From positions 1-64,000 of the forward strand of contig URXG01000003.1 in NCBI GenBank assembly GCA_900551715.1: 64,000 bases of DNA. The letters run 5' to 3'. Origin of the DNA: an uncultured Blautia sp. GTDB taxonomy: Bacteria > Bacillota > Clostridia > Lachnospirales > Lachnospiraceae. Numbering within the stretch: the stretch's first letter is position 1; each line of letters opens with the position of its first letter. A model generated the notes under the pieces. It saw only the letters and a program-made list of their open reading frames with translations, was not told the DNA's origin and searched no databases. The position numbers were made by a program, and so were the translations under genes. Shown here one piece after another: positions 35,557 through 44,980 of the stretch.

Positions 35557-36562
35557 GGGTTTCCTCTTTATTGTCATGATCTGATACTGGCTGTTCCTCC
35601 GGATCTTCCCAGTTAAATTCTTCTTTCAGGTAAGCTCTCCAGTCAAATACAGCTTCCACTGCCTTAATGGCAACCTCAGCCATATCTTCTGTAGGTTCTT
35701 TGGTTGTCAGCTTCTGCATGGCAAGTCCCGGTTTACTCATAATATCAGCCATCCTGCTGTCTGTTCTTCCTGCCCACTGGATGATCTCAAAAGAAATGCC
35801 AGCCACAACCGGCACCATCAGAAGACGTCCAAACAGTCGTACCCAGTATACCGGTACCAGTACAAATACAAAATGGAGACAGATACTTACCAGCATAACA
35901 AGAAACAGGAAACTTGTTCCACATCTCTTGTGCTGTCTGGAACTTTTCATTACATTCTCTACTGTAAGAGGCAGCCCATGCTCCACACAATTGATACATT
36001 TGTGCTCTGCACCATGATACATGAAAGTCCTCTGGATATCTTTCATACGAGAGATCAGAAGCATGTATCCCAGAAAAAGAGCCAGCTTCACAAACGCCTC
36101 TGCAACGGTTACCAGGAACTCTGATGCACCTGCCTTATGCAGAAGGCTTGCCAGTGCATAAGGAAGCAGCATAAAAGCAGCAATGGATATTACAATAGAG
36201 ATGGCTACTGTTATGTATAAAAGCCACTGGAACTGCTTTGCTTCTTTTTGTTTCTTGGCAGAAAGTTCTTCTTCTGTCAGTTTGGCATTCTTTGCAGCTT
36301 CTTCTTCGTCCTCTTCATCTCCTGCAATCTCTGCGGAATACATAAGGCACTTGGTTCCTACCACCATACTGTCTACAAAACTTACCACCCCTCGGATAAT
36401 GGGTTTCTTAAGAAATGCGGCATTGCCAAAAATGCATTTATAGTCTTCGACTTTCAGTTCGATTTCTTTATCCGGTCTGCGTACTGCAATGGAATACTTG
36501 TCTTTGTGTCGCATCATGATGCCTTCCATGACAGCCTGACCACCAATATTCGATGATTTCAT
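35543..36562 (-). CDS. DUF1385 (YqhQ-like) membrane protein (339 aa)
   Basis: Starts GGQAVMEGIMMR, the DUF1385 hallmark, with at least four membrane helices and YHGAEHKCINCVEHG, a conserved Cys/His motif. Residues 80-110 are acidic and probably disordered. Function unknown; the gene is often found between rpmE and prmC in Firmicutes, as here. Confidence 0.9.
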   Translation of the reverse strand: MKSSNIGGQAVMEGIMMRHKDKYSIAVRRPDKEIELKVEDYKCIFGNAAFLKKPIIRGVVSFVDSMVVGTKCLMYSAEIAGDEEDEEEAAKNAKLTEEELSAKKQKEAKQFQWLLYITVAISIVISIAAFMLLPYALASLLHKAGASEFLVTVAEAFVKLALFLGYMLLISRMKDIQRTFMYHGAEHKCINCVEHGLPLTVENVMKSSRQHKRCGTSFLFLVMLVSICLHFVFVLVPVYWVRLFGRLLMVPVVAGISFEIIQWAGRTDSRMADIMSKPGLAMQKLTTKEPTEDMAEVAIKAVEAVFDWRAYLKEEFNWEDPEEQPVSDHDNKEETHENI

Positions 36563-36584
36563 ATATCACTCCTAAAGCAAAGAA

Positions 36585-36610
36585 AGGTTGAGATTTCCCA
36601 ACCTCAACCT
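36585..36610 (-). terminator. Terminator after rpmE
   Basis: AGGTTGAG (36585-36592) pairs with CTCAACCT (36603-36610), followed leftward by a UUUCUUU tail. It lies between rpmE and DUF1385, so it probably only reduces transcription into the downstream genes. Confidence 0.7.
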
Positions 36611-36637
36611 GTTCTCTCGTTTCATTATTCTGACTGA

Positions 36638-36838
36638 TTATTTTAAGCCGTATTTCTTGTTGAACTTATCAATACGTCCGCGAGCCTGAGCTGCTTTCTG
36701 CTGTCCTGTATAGAATGGATGGCATTTAGAACAGATTTCTACATGGATATCCTTCTTTGTAGATCCTGTTACGAATGTGTTACCGCAGTTGCAGGTTACA
36801 GTTGCCTGATAGTAGTTCGGATGGATTCCTTCGCGCAT
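36638..36838 (-). CDS. rpmE: Ribosomal protein bL31, zinc-binding form (66 aa)
   Basis: CNCG and CSKC supply the zinc ligands (C+ type), and HPFYTGQQK is the family C-terminal motif. Start at 36838 follows AGAGAGG; the open frame runs 20 codons further upstream without similarity. Lies 112 nt after rho. Confidence 0.96.
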   Translation of the reverse strand: MREGIHPNYYQATVTCNCGNTFVTGSTKKDIHVEICSKCHPFYTGQQKAAQARGRIDKFNKKYGLK

Positions 36839-36949
36839 GATTTTCACCTCTCTAAATTTCTCTATTTTTATTATTCGTATTTCTATAGACGAATTCACTA
36901 TTTCGCAGCTTTCTGATTATAGCATACACAGAAAGTAATTGCAAGCTGT

Positions 36950-38521
36950 TTATAAAAATTTCTGTTTTTTTGCGGTCTGAACAAATTCTTCATTTGTTTT
37001 GGTTCGGGAAAACATGTTCAGGATCTGTTCTACTGCATCTTCTGCCTTAAGACTGTTCAGTGCTTTACGCATATTATACACTGCCTCCTGCTCGTCCCTT
37101 GTCAGCAGAAGATCCTCCCTGCGTGTACCGGATTTCTGAATGTCAATGGCAGGAAATACACGTTTTTCCTGAAGTTTACGGTCCAGTACAAGCTCCATAT
37201 TACCGGTACCCTTGAACTCTTCGTAAATAACATCATCCATCTTACTGCCTGTCTCCACCAGTGCTGTGGCAAGGATCGTCAGACTGCCACCCTCTCTCAT
37301 ATTACGGGCTGCACCAAAAAATCTCTTTGGCATGTGGAGGGCAGCCGGATCCAGACCACCGGACAGAGTCCTTCCACTTGGTGTAACACAGAGGTTGTAA
37401 GCCCTGGCAAGTCTGGTGATGGAATCCAGAAGAATGGTTACATCCCGCTTGTGTTCTACCAGACGACGTGCACGTTCTACCACCATCTCAGATACACGTC
37501 TGTGATGTTCCGGAAGCTCATCGAAAGTAGAATAAATCACTTCTACATTAGAGCCTTGGATTTCCTCTTTGATATCGGTAACTTCCTCCGGTCGTTCATC
37601 GATCAGAAGAATGATCAGATGCATCTCCGGATTATTACGGAGAATGGACTTGGCAACATCTTTCAGAAGTGTAGTCTTACCTGCTTTCGGCGGAGATACG
37701 ATCATGCCTCGCTGTCCCTTACCGATAGGGCTGATCAGATCTACGATACGCATGGCTACTGTTCCTCCCGGGCGTTCCATCCTGAGACGCTCATCAGGGA
37801 ACACAGGCGTCATATCTTCAAAATTATATCTTCTCTGACCTTCACTTGGATGGAAGCCATTAATAGAAGTCACATAGAGAAGTGCACTAAATTTCTCTCC
37901 CTGGGTCTTGATCCGGATACTTCCCTGAAGGATATCTCCTGTTTTCAGGTTAAAGCGGCGGATCTGTGAAGGTGAAACGTAAATATCATTTTCTCCCGGA
38001 AGATAATTGGCACAGCGGATAAATCCATATCCGTCAGGCAGTACTTCCAGAATACCGTTAGCTTTCTCTCCGCTGTCCAGCTGTGCTGTATCTGACGGAG
38101 TACCTTCTTCAGCCCGATCCTGATATCTGTCATTTCTTTCCTGACTCTGTTCATTATTCCGGTAGGAAAAACGTTCCTGGTTTCTTTCTGTATTTCTTTC
38201 CTGATAACGCTCACGAGATTTCTCCTGTGTGCGTTCCTGATAAGTTCTTCTTTCATTATTCCGTATGACATGATTTTCGGACCTGACCAATGTTTCTGCA
38301 GGTTTGCGTACTTCCCGGATTTTATTTTCCGGCTGTTCTGTACGGATATTTTCTTTTTCCGGCTGCGGAGCTGTATTCTGCGTATTCTGCTCCTTTTCGT
38401 CTTCCTGAAGCATTCTTTCGATAAGTTCAGGCTTCCTGAGGGTGGAAATTCCTCTCAGACCCCTTGCTTTTGCCAGATCTTTTAATGTCGCAAGCGACAA
38501 TGATTCGTATTTTTCTCTCAT
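36950..38521 (-). CDS. rho: Transcription terminator Rho with large disordered insert (523 aa)
   Basis: Hexameric RNA helicase. N-terminal SAP-like Rho-N domain (1-40, [17 protein letters not shown]), then about 110 residues dominated by Arg, Asn, Gln and Glu with almost no hydrophobics (about 45-150), then the cold-shock RNA-binding domain ([15 protein letters not shown]), and the ATPase: Walker [11 protein letters not shown], Walker [11 protein letters not shown]. The insert makes this Rho about 100 aa longer than E. coli Rho and resembles inserts of some gut bacteria and Actinobacteria. A -10 TACAAT with extended TGn (38703-38698) predicts a leader of about 170 nt, which may serve autoregulation. 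Confidence 0.96.
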   Translation of the reverse strand: MREKYESLSLATLKDLAKARGLRGISTLRKPELIERMLQEDEKEQNTQNTAPQPEKENIRTEQPENKIREVRKPAETLVRSENHVIRNNERRTYQERTQEKSRERYQERNTERNQERFSYRNNEQSQERNDRYQDRAEEGTPSDTAQLDSGEKANGILEVLPDGYGFIRCANYLPGENDIYVSPSQIRRFNLKTGDILQGSIRIKTQGEKFSALLYVTSINGFHPSEGQRRYNFEDMTPVFPDERLRMERPGGTVAMRIVDLISPIGKGQRGMIVSPPKAGKTTLLKDVAKSILRNNPEMHLIILLIDERPEEVTDIKEEIQGSNVEVIYSTFDELPEHHRRVSEMVVERARRLVEHKRDVTILLDSITRLARAYNLCVTPSGRTLSGGLDPAALHMPKRFFGAARNMREGGSLTILATALVETGSKMDDVIYEEFKGTGNMELVLDRKLQEKRVFPAIDIQKSGTRREDLLLTRDEQEAVYNMRKALNSLKAEDAVEQILNMFSRTKTNEEFVQTAKKQKFL

Positions 38522-38751
38522 AAAAAATCCCTCTGTCTGCCATATTATGAAAAATTAATTTATGTTACGGGATACTCTGTCAGATATGACTTGACCTTAC
38601 AGATCACAGAGCGACTGCACACAGTTATGCAGCCGATGATGTATCTGTTTTATCTCCGGACCTGATTCAGTCCTTTTGAAATGTATCTACGGATTGCATT
38701 GTATCACACTTTTGCAATCCCAGTATCTTGACCTTATTTTATCACAAAAAT

Positions 38752-38769
38752 CCTGTAGTTGTCTACAGG
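38752..38769 (-). terminator. Terminator after the COG2426 membrane gene
   Basis: CCTGTAG (38752-38758) pairs with CTACAGG (38763-38769), followed leftward by AUUUUUGU. Short but U-rich. Confidence 0.7.
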
Positions 38770-38776
38770 TTTATCA

Positions 38777-39277
38777 TCAGTGTACTACGTTTCCTACGAT
38801 GCCATAGGATACCACATACATGATCACTGTTGCCATGATGATACCACAAAAAATAGCCAGTGAAGATTTCTTGATATCCACATCAAGAAGAGATGCGATC
38901 AGAGAACCTGTCCATGCTCCTGTTCCCGGAAGGGGAATTCCTACAAACAAAAGCAGCCCCAGAAACTCATATCTCTTAATCTGGTCACTTTTGCCCATGG
39001 CACGATTTTCCATTCTGACGATCAGTCCATGAAAAATTTTGGTTTTCTTTAACAGCTTAAAGATCTGTTTGATAAAAAGCAAAATAAAAGGAATGGGGAT
39101 AATGTTTCCTATAATACAGATCAGAATGGCTTTTGCCGCAGATACCTTGAGAAGTGATGCAGCCAGAAGCCCTCCCCTCAGCTCCAGTATGGGAATCATG
39201 GAAATAATAAATATGACCATTTCTCTTGATATATGCTGGGACAGATTATCAGTAAACCATTGTACTAAAACTTCCAT
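38777..39277 (-). CDS. COG2426 small multi-drug export-type membrane protein (166 aa)
   Basis: About four to five helices with SMIPILELRGGLLAASLLKV and PLPGTGAWTGSLIASLL, features of the small multi-drug export family. No functional evidence known to me beyond that label. 9 nt after hisC. Confidence 0.8.
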   Translation of the reverse strand: MEVLVQWFTDNLSQHISREMVIFIISMIPILELRGGLLAASLLKVSAAKAILICIIGNIIPIPFILLFIKQIFKLLKKTKIFHGLIVRMENRAMGKSDQIKRYEFLGLLLFVGIPLPGTGAWTGSLIASLLDVDIKKSSLAIFCGIIMATVIMYVVSYGIVGNVVH

Positions 39278-39286
39278 AAATCAAAA

Positions 39287-40351
39287 TTACTCCTTATTTT
39301 TGAGATAGTTTTCGAGGAATGTGATAAATGTCTCCATTTCTTTCTGTGTGCCGATGGTAATACGAAGATGATTGCCTGTTCTTCCTCCCGGAAAATAACG
39401 AACATAAATATGTCTTTCTCTCAGTACTTTGAACAACTCCTCTGCCGGACATGTCTCATGGGTCGCAAAAATAAAGTTGGTCATGGAATCTTCAAAACTG
39501 AATCCCAGTCTCTGAAGCTCTTTCTTTGTCCATTCTCTTGTAGCAATGATCTTCTGACAGGTTTCGTTGAAATAGTCTTTGTCCTTAACAGACGCTACTC
39601 CTGTTACAAGGGCTGTACGGTCCATTGTATAAGAATTAAAGGAATATTTTACGTCATTAAGAAACCTGATCAGTACAGGATTACCCATGGCATATCCAAT
39701 ACGCATACCTGCCATGGATCTGGATTTGGAAAATGTCTGTACAATCAAAAGATTATCATATTTTTCAATAAGTGGAAGTGCTGAATGTCCTCCGAAATCC
39801 ACATATGCTTCATCCACGATCACAACTACATCCTGATTTGCCTGAATGATCTCTTCTACCTCAGAAAGAGGCATCTCCACACCGGTAGGTGCATTGGGGT
39901 TCGGGAAAACAATACCACCGTTTTCTCTGAAATAATCTTCTTTTCTGATATGGAAATGTTCATCCAGTGCCGGTCTCTCATATGGAATACGGAACAGATC
40001 TGCCCATACATCATAAAAAGAATAGGTAATATCCGGAAAAAGAATAGGCTTATCACTGTTAAAAAAGGTAAGAAAACTCATGGCAAGTACATCGTCAGAG
40101 CCCACTCCCACAAACACCTGTGTTTTGTCCAGACCATAATTATCTGCAATCGCCTGTACCAGCATTTCTGCTGCCGGATCAGGATAAAGTCTCAGCTCTT
40201 CTGTAGAAAGATTCTTAAGTGCTTCTGTAACAGCCGGTGAAGGGGGATATGGATTTTCATTTGTATTCAGTTTGATCATATCCAGCTGGTTTGGCTGTTC
40301 TCCCGGAGTATAAGGTACTACTTTACGGATATTATTTTCCCAGTTTTTCAT
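39287..40351 (-). CDS. hisC: Histidinol-phosphate aminotransferase (354 aa)
   Basis: PLP-dependent fold-type I aminotransferase. The PLP lysine lies in TFSKSRSMAGMRIGY, and LNTNENPYPPSP near the N-terminus and RYFPGG and LRITIG near the C-terminus are HisC features. Full length. It is outside a his operon, so it may also serve tyrosine/phenylalanine transamination. Promoter TTGACA-17-TACAAT (40506-40478) and a structured leader precede it. Confidence 0.92.
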   Translation of the reverse strand: MKNWENNIRKVVPYTPGEQPNQLDMIKLNTNENPYPPSPAVTEALKNLSTEELRLYPDPAAEMLVQAIADNYGLDKTQVFVGVGSDDVLAMSFLTFFNSDKPILFPDITYSFYDVWADLFRIPYERPALDEHFHIRKEDYFRENGGIVFPNPNAPTGVEMPLSEVEEIIQANQDVVVIVDEAYVDFGGHSALPLIEKYDNLLIVQTFSKSRSMAGMRIGYAMGNPVLIRFLNDVKYSFNSYTMDRTALVTGVASVKDKDYFNETCQKIIATREWTKKELQRLGFSFEDSMTNFIFATHETCPAEELFKVLRERHIYVRYFPGGRTGNHLRITIGTQKEMETFITFLENYLKNKE

Positions 40352-40378
40352 GATATCGTCCTTTCCTGTGTTCCATGA

Positions 40379-40407
40379 AGTTACTGTTCATGTCCTTACC
40401 AGTAACT
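40379..40407 (-). promoter_or_regulatory. Leader hairpin of hisC
   Basis: AGTTACTG (40379-40386) pairs perfectly with CAGTAACT (40400-40407), about 30 nt before the hisC start within a leader of about 120 nt. No run of histidine codons or T-box core was seen. Confidence 0.4.
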
Positions 40408-40477
40408 CTATACAGATATTTATCATCGCTGTTTTCATTTGTGGCGACTTTATCAATTCCCTCATTCATTCCACTGT

Positions 40478-40506
40478 ATTGTACCTACTCTTCCTGTATT
40501 TGTCAA
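40478..40506 (-). promoter_or_regulatory. Promoter of hisC
   Basis: Consensus TTGACA (40506-40501), 17 bp, TACAAT (40483-40478) on the - strand. Confidence 0.75.
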
Positions 40507-40562
40507 AGATTTTCGTTGCTGTGAACAGTAATAGATTTTCTCCCCCTTGCCTGTTTCCTTAT

Positions 40563-40608
40563 AAAAACAATCGGACGAAACCATGCTGTGATCTCATCCG
40601 ACTGTTTT
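40563..40608 (-). terminator. Terminator after the malic enzyme gene
   Basis: AAAACA-TCGGA (40564-40575) pairs with TCCGA-TGTTTT (40597-40608), ending leftward in a U-run. Confidence 0.8.
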
Positions 40609-40642
40609 GGTTATATTATAATTTTGAGGGACAACACTGATA

Positions 40643-41818
40643 TCAGATACGTGCTACACCTGTTTTTCTTGCTGCTTCTGCTACTGCTTTGGCTACTGCC
40701 GGTCCTACTCTCTTATCAAAAGCCTTCGGAATAATATAATCCTCGGAAAGTTCTTCTGCCGGGATCAGATCTGCCAGTGCTTCTGCTGCTGCAAGCTTCA
40801 TTTCATCATTGATCTCTTTTGCTCTTACATCGAAAGCACCGCGGAAGATTCCAGGGAATGCAAGAACGTTGTTGATCTGGTTCGGGAAGTCACTTCTTCC
40901 TGTAGAAACAACCTTGGCTCCGCCGGCTTTTGCATCATCCGGGAAAATCTCCGGTGTAGGGTTGGCACATGCAAATACGATCGCATCTTTATTCATGGTC
41001 TTGACCATATCTGTAGTTACTGCACCAGGTGCGGAAACACCGATAAATACATCAGCACCAACCAGCATATCTGCCAGTGAGCCAGATTTTTTGTCAAGGT
41101 TTGTTACTTTACTCATTTCGTCTTTGACCGGGTTCATTCCTTCCGGACGGCCTTCGTAGATTGCTCCCTTTCTGTCGCAGAGAGTGATGTTTTTAAATCC
41201 TGCTGTAAGAAGAAGACGTGCAATGGAGATTGCTGCCGCACCTGCACCGTTCATGACGATACGAACATCTTCTTTTTTCTTTCCAACAACTTTCAGTGCA
41301 TTGGTAAGTCCTGCCAAAGTGATGATGGCAGTACCATGCTGGTCATCATGGAAAATCGGAATATCGCATTTTTCTTTCAGTTTCTTTTCGATTTCAAAAC
41401 ATCTCGGTGCGGAAATATCTTCCAGATTGACACCACCAAAAGATCCTGAGATCAGATAAATAGTATTTACAATCTCATCTACATCATTACTCTTGATGCA
41501 AAGAGGAAATGCGTCAACATCCGCAAATGCCTTAAAAAGAACGCATTTACCTTCCATAACAGGCATACCTGCTTCTGGTCCGATGTTTCCAAGGCCAAGA
41601 ACTGCAGAACCATCTGTTACTACCAGACACATATTCCATCTTCTTGTAAGTTCGTAAGATTTATTAATGTCCTTCTGGATTTCCAGACATGGCTGTGCAA
41701 CACCAGGTGTATAAGCCAGTGAAAGATCGTCTTTATTTTCTACAGGTACTCTTGTTACTACTTCGATCTTGCCTTTCCATTCCCCATGTAATCTTAATGA
41801 TTCTTTTGCGTAATCCAT
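40643..41818 (-). CDS. NAD(P)-dependent malic enzyme (391 aa)
   Basis: Converts malate to pyruvate and CO2. N-terminal domain with VTDGSAVLGLGNIGPEAGMPVMEGK, catalytic HDDQHGTA with metal ligands, and a Rossmann loop NGAGAAAISIARLL. At 391 aa it is the short form with no phosphotransacetylase domain. Lies 78 nt after the Ldh2-family gene and is probably co-controlled by the GntR repressor. Confidence 0.94.
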   Translation of the reverse strand: MDYAKESLRLHGEWKGKIEVVTRVPVENKDDLSLAYTPGVAQPCLEIQKDINKSYELTRRWNMCLVVTDGSAVLGLGNIGPEAGMPVMEGKCVLFKAFADVDAFPLCIKSNDVDEIVNTIYLISGSFGGVNLEDISAPRCFEIEKKLKEKCDIPIFHDDQHGTAIITLAGLTNALKVVGKKKEDVRIVMNGAGAAAISIARLLLTAGFKNITLCDRKGAIYEGRPEGMNPVKDEMSKVTNLDKKSGSLADMLVGADVFIGVSAPGAVTTDMVKTMNKDAIVFACANPTPEIFPDDAKAGGAKVVSTGRSDFPNQINNVLAFPGIFRGAFDVRAKEINDEMKLAAAEALADLIPAEELSEDYIIPKAFDKRVGPAVAKAVAEAARKTGVARI

Positions 41819-41896
41819 TGCTGTAACTTCCTCCTTAGGATTTATGATTTATGATATTTTCATTATAAAACAAATTGTTGCTTGTTTCTATTGTTT

Positions 41897-43027
41897 TTAG
41901 TAGTTTCCTGTAAAGAATTTGCTGTCCTTAGGAAGTTCGTATCCTTCAAAATATTTATGGAAGTCTAGTTTCAGATATCCACAGAGGTTTGCAAGTTCCA
42001 CCATAGTATTGTCATTAACCGGGATACCTTTTTCTCTTCTTTCTTTTTCAGCAAATACTTCTTTTTCGCCATGTGTATAGATACGATCTTTGCCATCTGC
42101 CTTCGGGCTTTCACGAAGTGCTTCCAGGTATTCAGAAAAATGTTTCTTAATTGCTTCCGGATCTCCAAATGCAGCAGGATTGATTGCCATAAATCCATGG
42201 CAGATGCCTGTCTTGTCCGGGAAAGTACAGCAATGATCTGAAGTAACACCCATGGAAAGGATAGAGCTGAACAGTTCACAGACCATACCATATCCATATC
42301 CCTTATGGCTTCCTGTAACTTCTTCATTGCCACCCAGAGGCATGATTCCGCCACCATTTTTAGCTACGATATTGGCCAGAACATCCGGTGCATTGGTGCT
42401 TGCATGACCATCTTTATCCAGTGCCCATCCTTCCGGAAGCGGTTTCTCCATTTTGTTGTACATTTCCAGCTTACCTCTGGTAACTACTGTAGTAGAGCTG
42501 TCAAAGAAAAACGGATATGGGTCTGCTGGCATTGCAACTGCAATAGGGTTGGAACCAAGCATGGCCTTTCTTCCGAATGTAGGTACCATGATAGCTTCAG
42601 AGTTGGTACATGCCATACCCATAAGACCTTCATCACATGCCATCTTTGCATAATATCCGGCAATACCAAAATGATTGGAGTTACGGACAGAAACAATACC
42701 TACACCTGTCTTCTTTGCTTTTTCGATTGCTTTCTTCATTGCAAAAACACTGATCAGCTGTCCCATTCCGTTGTGTCCGTCAACAACTGCGGAAATCGGT
42801 GTTTCAAATACAACTTCCGGCTGTGCATCACGATGAATGGTACCCTTTTCCAGTCCTTTATGATAACGTACCATTCGCTGCATACCATGACTCTCTATCC
42901 CATAAAGATCAGCTGTAAGAAGTACATCCTTGATCTCATTGCTTTCTTCTTCGTTGAAACCGAATGCTTTGAACACGTCTTTACAAAAATGATTCAGTGT
43001 GTCATATGACCATGTTACGTATCCCAT
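41897..43027 (-). CDS. Ldh2/malate-dehydrogenase family oxidoreductase (376 aa)
   Basis: NAD(P)-dependent 2-hydroxyacid dehydrogenase of the MDH/YiaK/AllD fold. IESHGMQRMVRY, NSNHFGIAGYYA and TNSEAIMVPTFG are typical. Candidate substrates are malate, ureidoglycolate, diketogulonate or sulfolactate; proximity to malic enzyme favours malate/oxaloacetate. Start at 43027 is chosen for GAGGG upstream. Transcribed from a promoter with the GntR operator inside the spacer. Confidence 0.88.
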   Translation of the reverse strand: MGYVTWSYDTLNHFCKDVFKAFGFNEEESNEIKDVLLTADLYGIESHGMQRMVRYHKGLEKGTIHRDAQPEVVFETPISAVVDGHNGMGQLISVFAMKKAIEKAKKTGVGIVSVRNSNHFGIAGYYAKMACDEGLMGMACTNSEAIMVPTFGRKAMLGSNPIAVAMPADPYPFFFDSSTTVVTRGKLEMYNKMEKPLPEGWALDKDGHASTNAPDVLANIVAKNGGGIMPLGGNEEVTGSHKGYGYGMVCELFSSILSMGVTSDHCCTFPDKTGICHGFMAINPAAFGDPEAIKKHFSEYLEALRESPKADGKDRIYTHGEKEVFAEKERREKGIPVNDNTMVELANLCGYLKLDFHKYFEGYELPKDSKFFTGNY

Positions 43028-43066
43028 CGTATAATCCCTCTTTCCGGTATGCCCGATTTTATTTTT

Positions 43067-43119
43067 TGGCATTACCAATATTTACTACTAATTCTACCAC
43101 TGGTATTACCAATTTTCAA
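43067..43119 (-). promoter_or_regulatory. Promoter with two GntR-type operators before the Ldh2-family gene
   Basis: TTGAAA (43119-43114), 17 bp, TAGAAT (43096-43091). The spacer contains the perfect palindrome TGGTATTACCA (43101-43111). A near copy, TGGCATTACCA (43067-43077), lies 34 bp downstream, centre to centre. TGGT-N3-ACCA is the usual site of FadR/LldR/PdhR-type GntR repressors, one of which is encoded just upstream. Confidence 0.8.
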
Positions 43120-43155
43120 TAGGATACGAATATTTTTTTTATTTTTTAAGACGGA

Positions 43156-43878
43156 TTAACGTCTTCCCTGCTGTTGTTCTTTCTGTATCTCATCCAGATA
43201 CTGCTCAATGGTTTCCATATGCTGGGACATGGCCAGTTCTGCTTCCTCTACATTTCCGTTGATGATTGCCTCAACCAGCTTATGATGCTGCTCATCTACC
43301 ACACTGGCAGACTGATTTTTCTTCATGATATAATCTCTGGTTCCCTCAATGATGTTCTCTGTCAGCTGATCTGCAGCTGACAGAACACTGTACAGCATAG
43401 GATTGTCTGCAATCCTGGCAATCTTCTGATGAAGTTCCTGATCCAGCTTTCCTCGTGTCTTCTCATCTTCCGCAGCATCCAGTCTTGCAAGGATCATCCA
43501 TAGTTCTGCTGCATCCAGTGGCGTACACTTTTTTGCTGCCAGAAGTGCTGTTTCTCGTTCCAGTGCTGCACGAAGCTGCTGGTTCTGTCTCAGATATCCG
43601 TTATTTAAGCGAAACAGGATAGACAGAGGTCCGATCAGCCAGGTATCCAGATTTTCTGTAATATAATTTCCTCCTCCTGGTACAGATTTGACAATACCCA
43701 GAAGTTCCAATGCCCGAAGGACCTCCCTTACAGCAGGACGTGATACCCCCATTGTCTCTGCCATGGTCCTCTCAGCCGGGAGAGCCGCCCCTGCTTTCAG
43801 ATTCCCTGTCTGTATATTCTCTATGATCTGCTTTAAGATCCCATCAAAAGCCCTTTCTTCACCAATTTCCCTGAACAT
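43156..43878 (-). CDS. FadR-subfamily GntR regulator (240 aa)
   Basis: Winged helix at residues about 8-75 (GAALPAERTMAETMGVSRPAVREVLRAL is spread over 31-58) and an all-helical FCD effector domain with metal-type residues (LDQELHQKIARIADN, DEQHHKLVEAI). Likely represses the downstream Ldh2-family gene and malic enzyme by binding TGGT-N3-ACCA; effector perhaps an organic acid (inference). Confidence 0.92.
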   Translation of the reverse strand: MFREIGEERAFDGILKQIIENIQTGNLKAGAALPAERTMAETMGVSRPAVREVLRALELLGIVKSVPGGGNYITENLDTWLIGPLSILFRLNNGYLRQNQQLRAALERETALLAAKKCTPLDAAELWMILARLDAAEDEKTRGKLDQELHQKIARIADNPMLYSVLSAADQLTENIIEGTRDYIMKKNQSASVVDEQHHKLVEAIINGNVEEAELAMSQHMETIEQYLDEIQKEQQQGRR

Positions 43879-44055
43879 ATACCTTCCTCCAAATTTTTAT
43901 CTCTTTTATCATCGGGGAGTCTGCCCCAATATTATTTATTTTCTGAATTATTTTTTCTATTTTCCGTTTAAGTATAGCATTTCCACCATTTATCCACAAG
44001 TAAAGTACTTTATTATGTACAGAAAAAAAAGTTTTCTTTTAAGATTCGAAAAAAT

Positions 44056-44955
44056 TTATACATCTTGTACTTTTATCACAGATGGAGAATCCGGGATTGC
44101 CGATACCATGACCACTGATTGGAACTCCTCTCCATTATCGATCCACTGACAGCTGCCATCATATTTAGAAGCAATTTCCTCAATAATCCCAAGGCCAAAT
44201 CCATGAGACCAGGAGTCAGTCTTACTTGTTTTACCATTAAACTTTATGCTGGGATCTTTGCTGTTGATCATGTGTATCGTAAAAAAGTTCGCCGTCTGTC
44301 TGGCAGTAATGTTAATAAATGGTTTTTCTGAATGAGAAGTCTGGCAGGATTCAATCGCATTATCCATCAGGTTGAAAAAGATACTGCTCAGATCACTGCT
44401 TTCGATGTTAAGATTTTCGGGAATCAGCAGTTGAAATGAAGTTTGGATATTGTATTGAACAGCCTTTTGACGTTTGCTTGTCAGAATGGCATTGAGCAGA
44501 GTATCACTACAGATTGGACGGAAACGCTCCTTCTGGAAGGTAGAAGTCAGCTCCTCGAGATAAAGAGTAGCATCTTCATAGCGACCCTCGTCCATCAGTG
44601 ATTCATATATAAGGAGTTTCTCTTTCATACTTTGCTGCATGGAAAGGGTTTCCTGGCGGCACTTTGTAAGAGTCACATTCTGATCATTTTTTATCCGCTG
44701 CTGTTTTTCAAGGATCAGAAGTTCCGCTTTTTGCCGGCTGTCCTTCATTGTATTCATAGTGATAAAATATAAAAAGTAAAAAGCGCTGAGAATGCTGAAA
44801 ATACTGACAACAGAACTAAATACAGCGTAAGATGAATTGTTATCATCCAATACACTATGATAAATAATACAAATACATTGTGACATCAGTATCACTATAA
44901 GTATCAGCATCGTTGTAAATATTTGAAATCGTCTCGAATTTTTTTTGTTTTTCAT
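44056..44955 (-). CDS. AgrC-like ATPase half of a split histidine kinase (299 aa)
   Basis: Two N-terminal helices (about 11-32 and 43-66), a coiled coil, a dimerisation-like segment and a GHKL ATPase with N-box NLMDNAIESC (195-204) and G-box HGFGLGI (251-257). The segment LMDEGRYEDATLYLEEL aligns without gaps with LMKAGKYEEADKYLHNI of the upstream protein, but the phospho-acceptor histidine position is Gln108. Start at 44955 follows AGGGAAGG. 25 nt after the upstream gene. It should be unable to phosphorylate itself on the normal site and may phosphorylate its neighbour. Confidence 0.8.
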   Translation of the reverse strand: MKNKKNSRRFQIFTTMLILIVILMSQCICIIYHSVLDDNNSSYAVFSSVVSIFSILSAFYFLYFITMNTMKDSRQKAELLILEKQQRIKNDQNVTLTKCRQETLSMQQSMKEKLLIYESLMDEGRYEDATLYLEELTSTFQKERFRPICSDTLLNAILTSKRQKAVQYNIQTSFQLLIPENLNIESSDLSSIFFNLMDNAIESCQTSHSEKPFINITARQTANFFTIHMINSKDPSIKFNGKTSKTDSWSHGFGLGIIEEIASKYDGSCQWIDNGEEFQSVVMVSAIPDSPSVIKVQDV

Positions 44956-44980
44956 GATAATACCTTCCCTTTTATTTAGA

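Noticed and set aside
40351..40506. T-box or histidine leader peptide before hisC
   Set aside because: The leader has a stem but no T-box core sequence, no antiterminator pair and no run of His codons.
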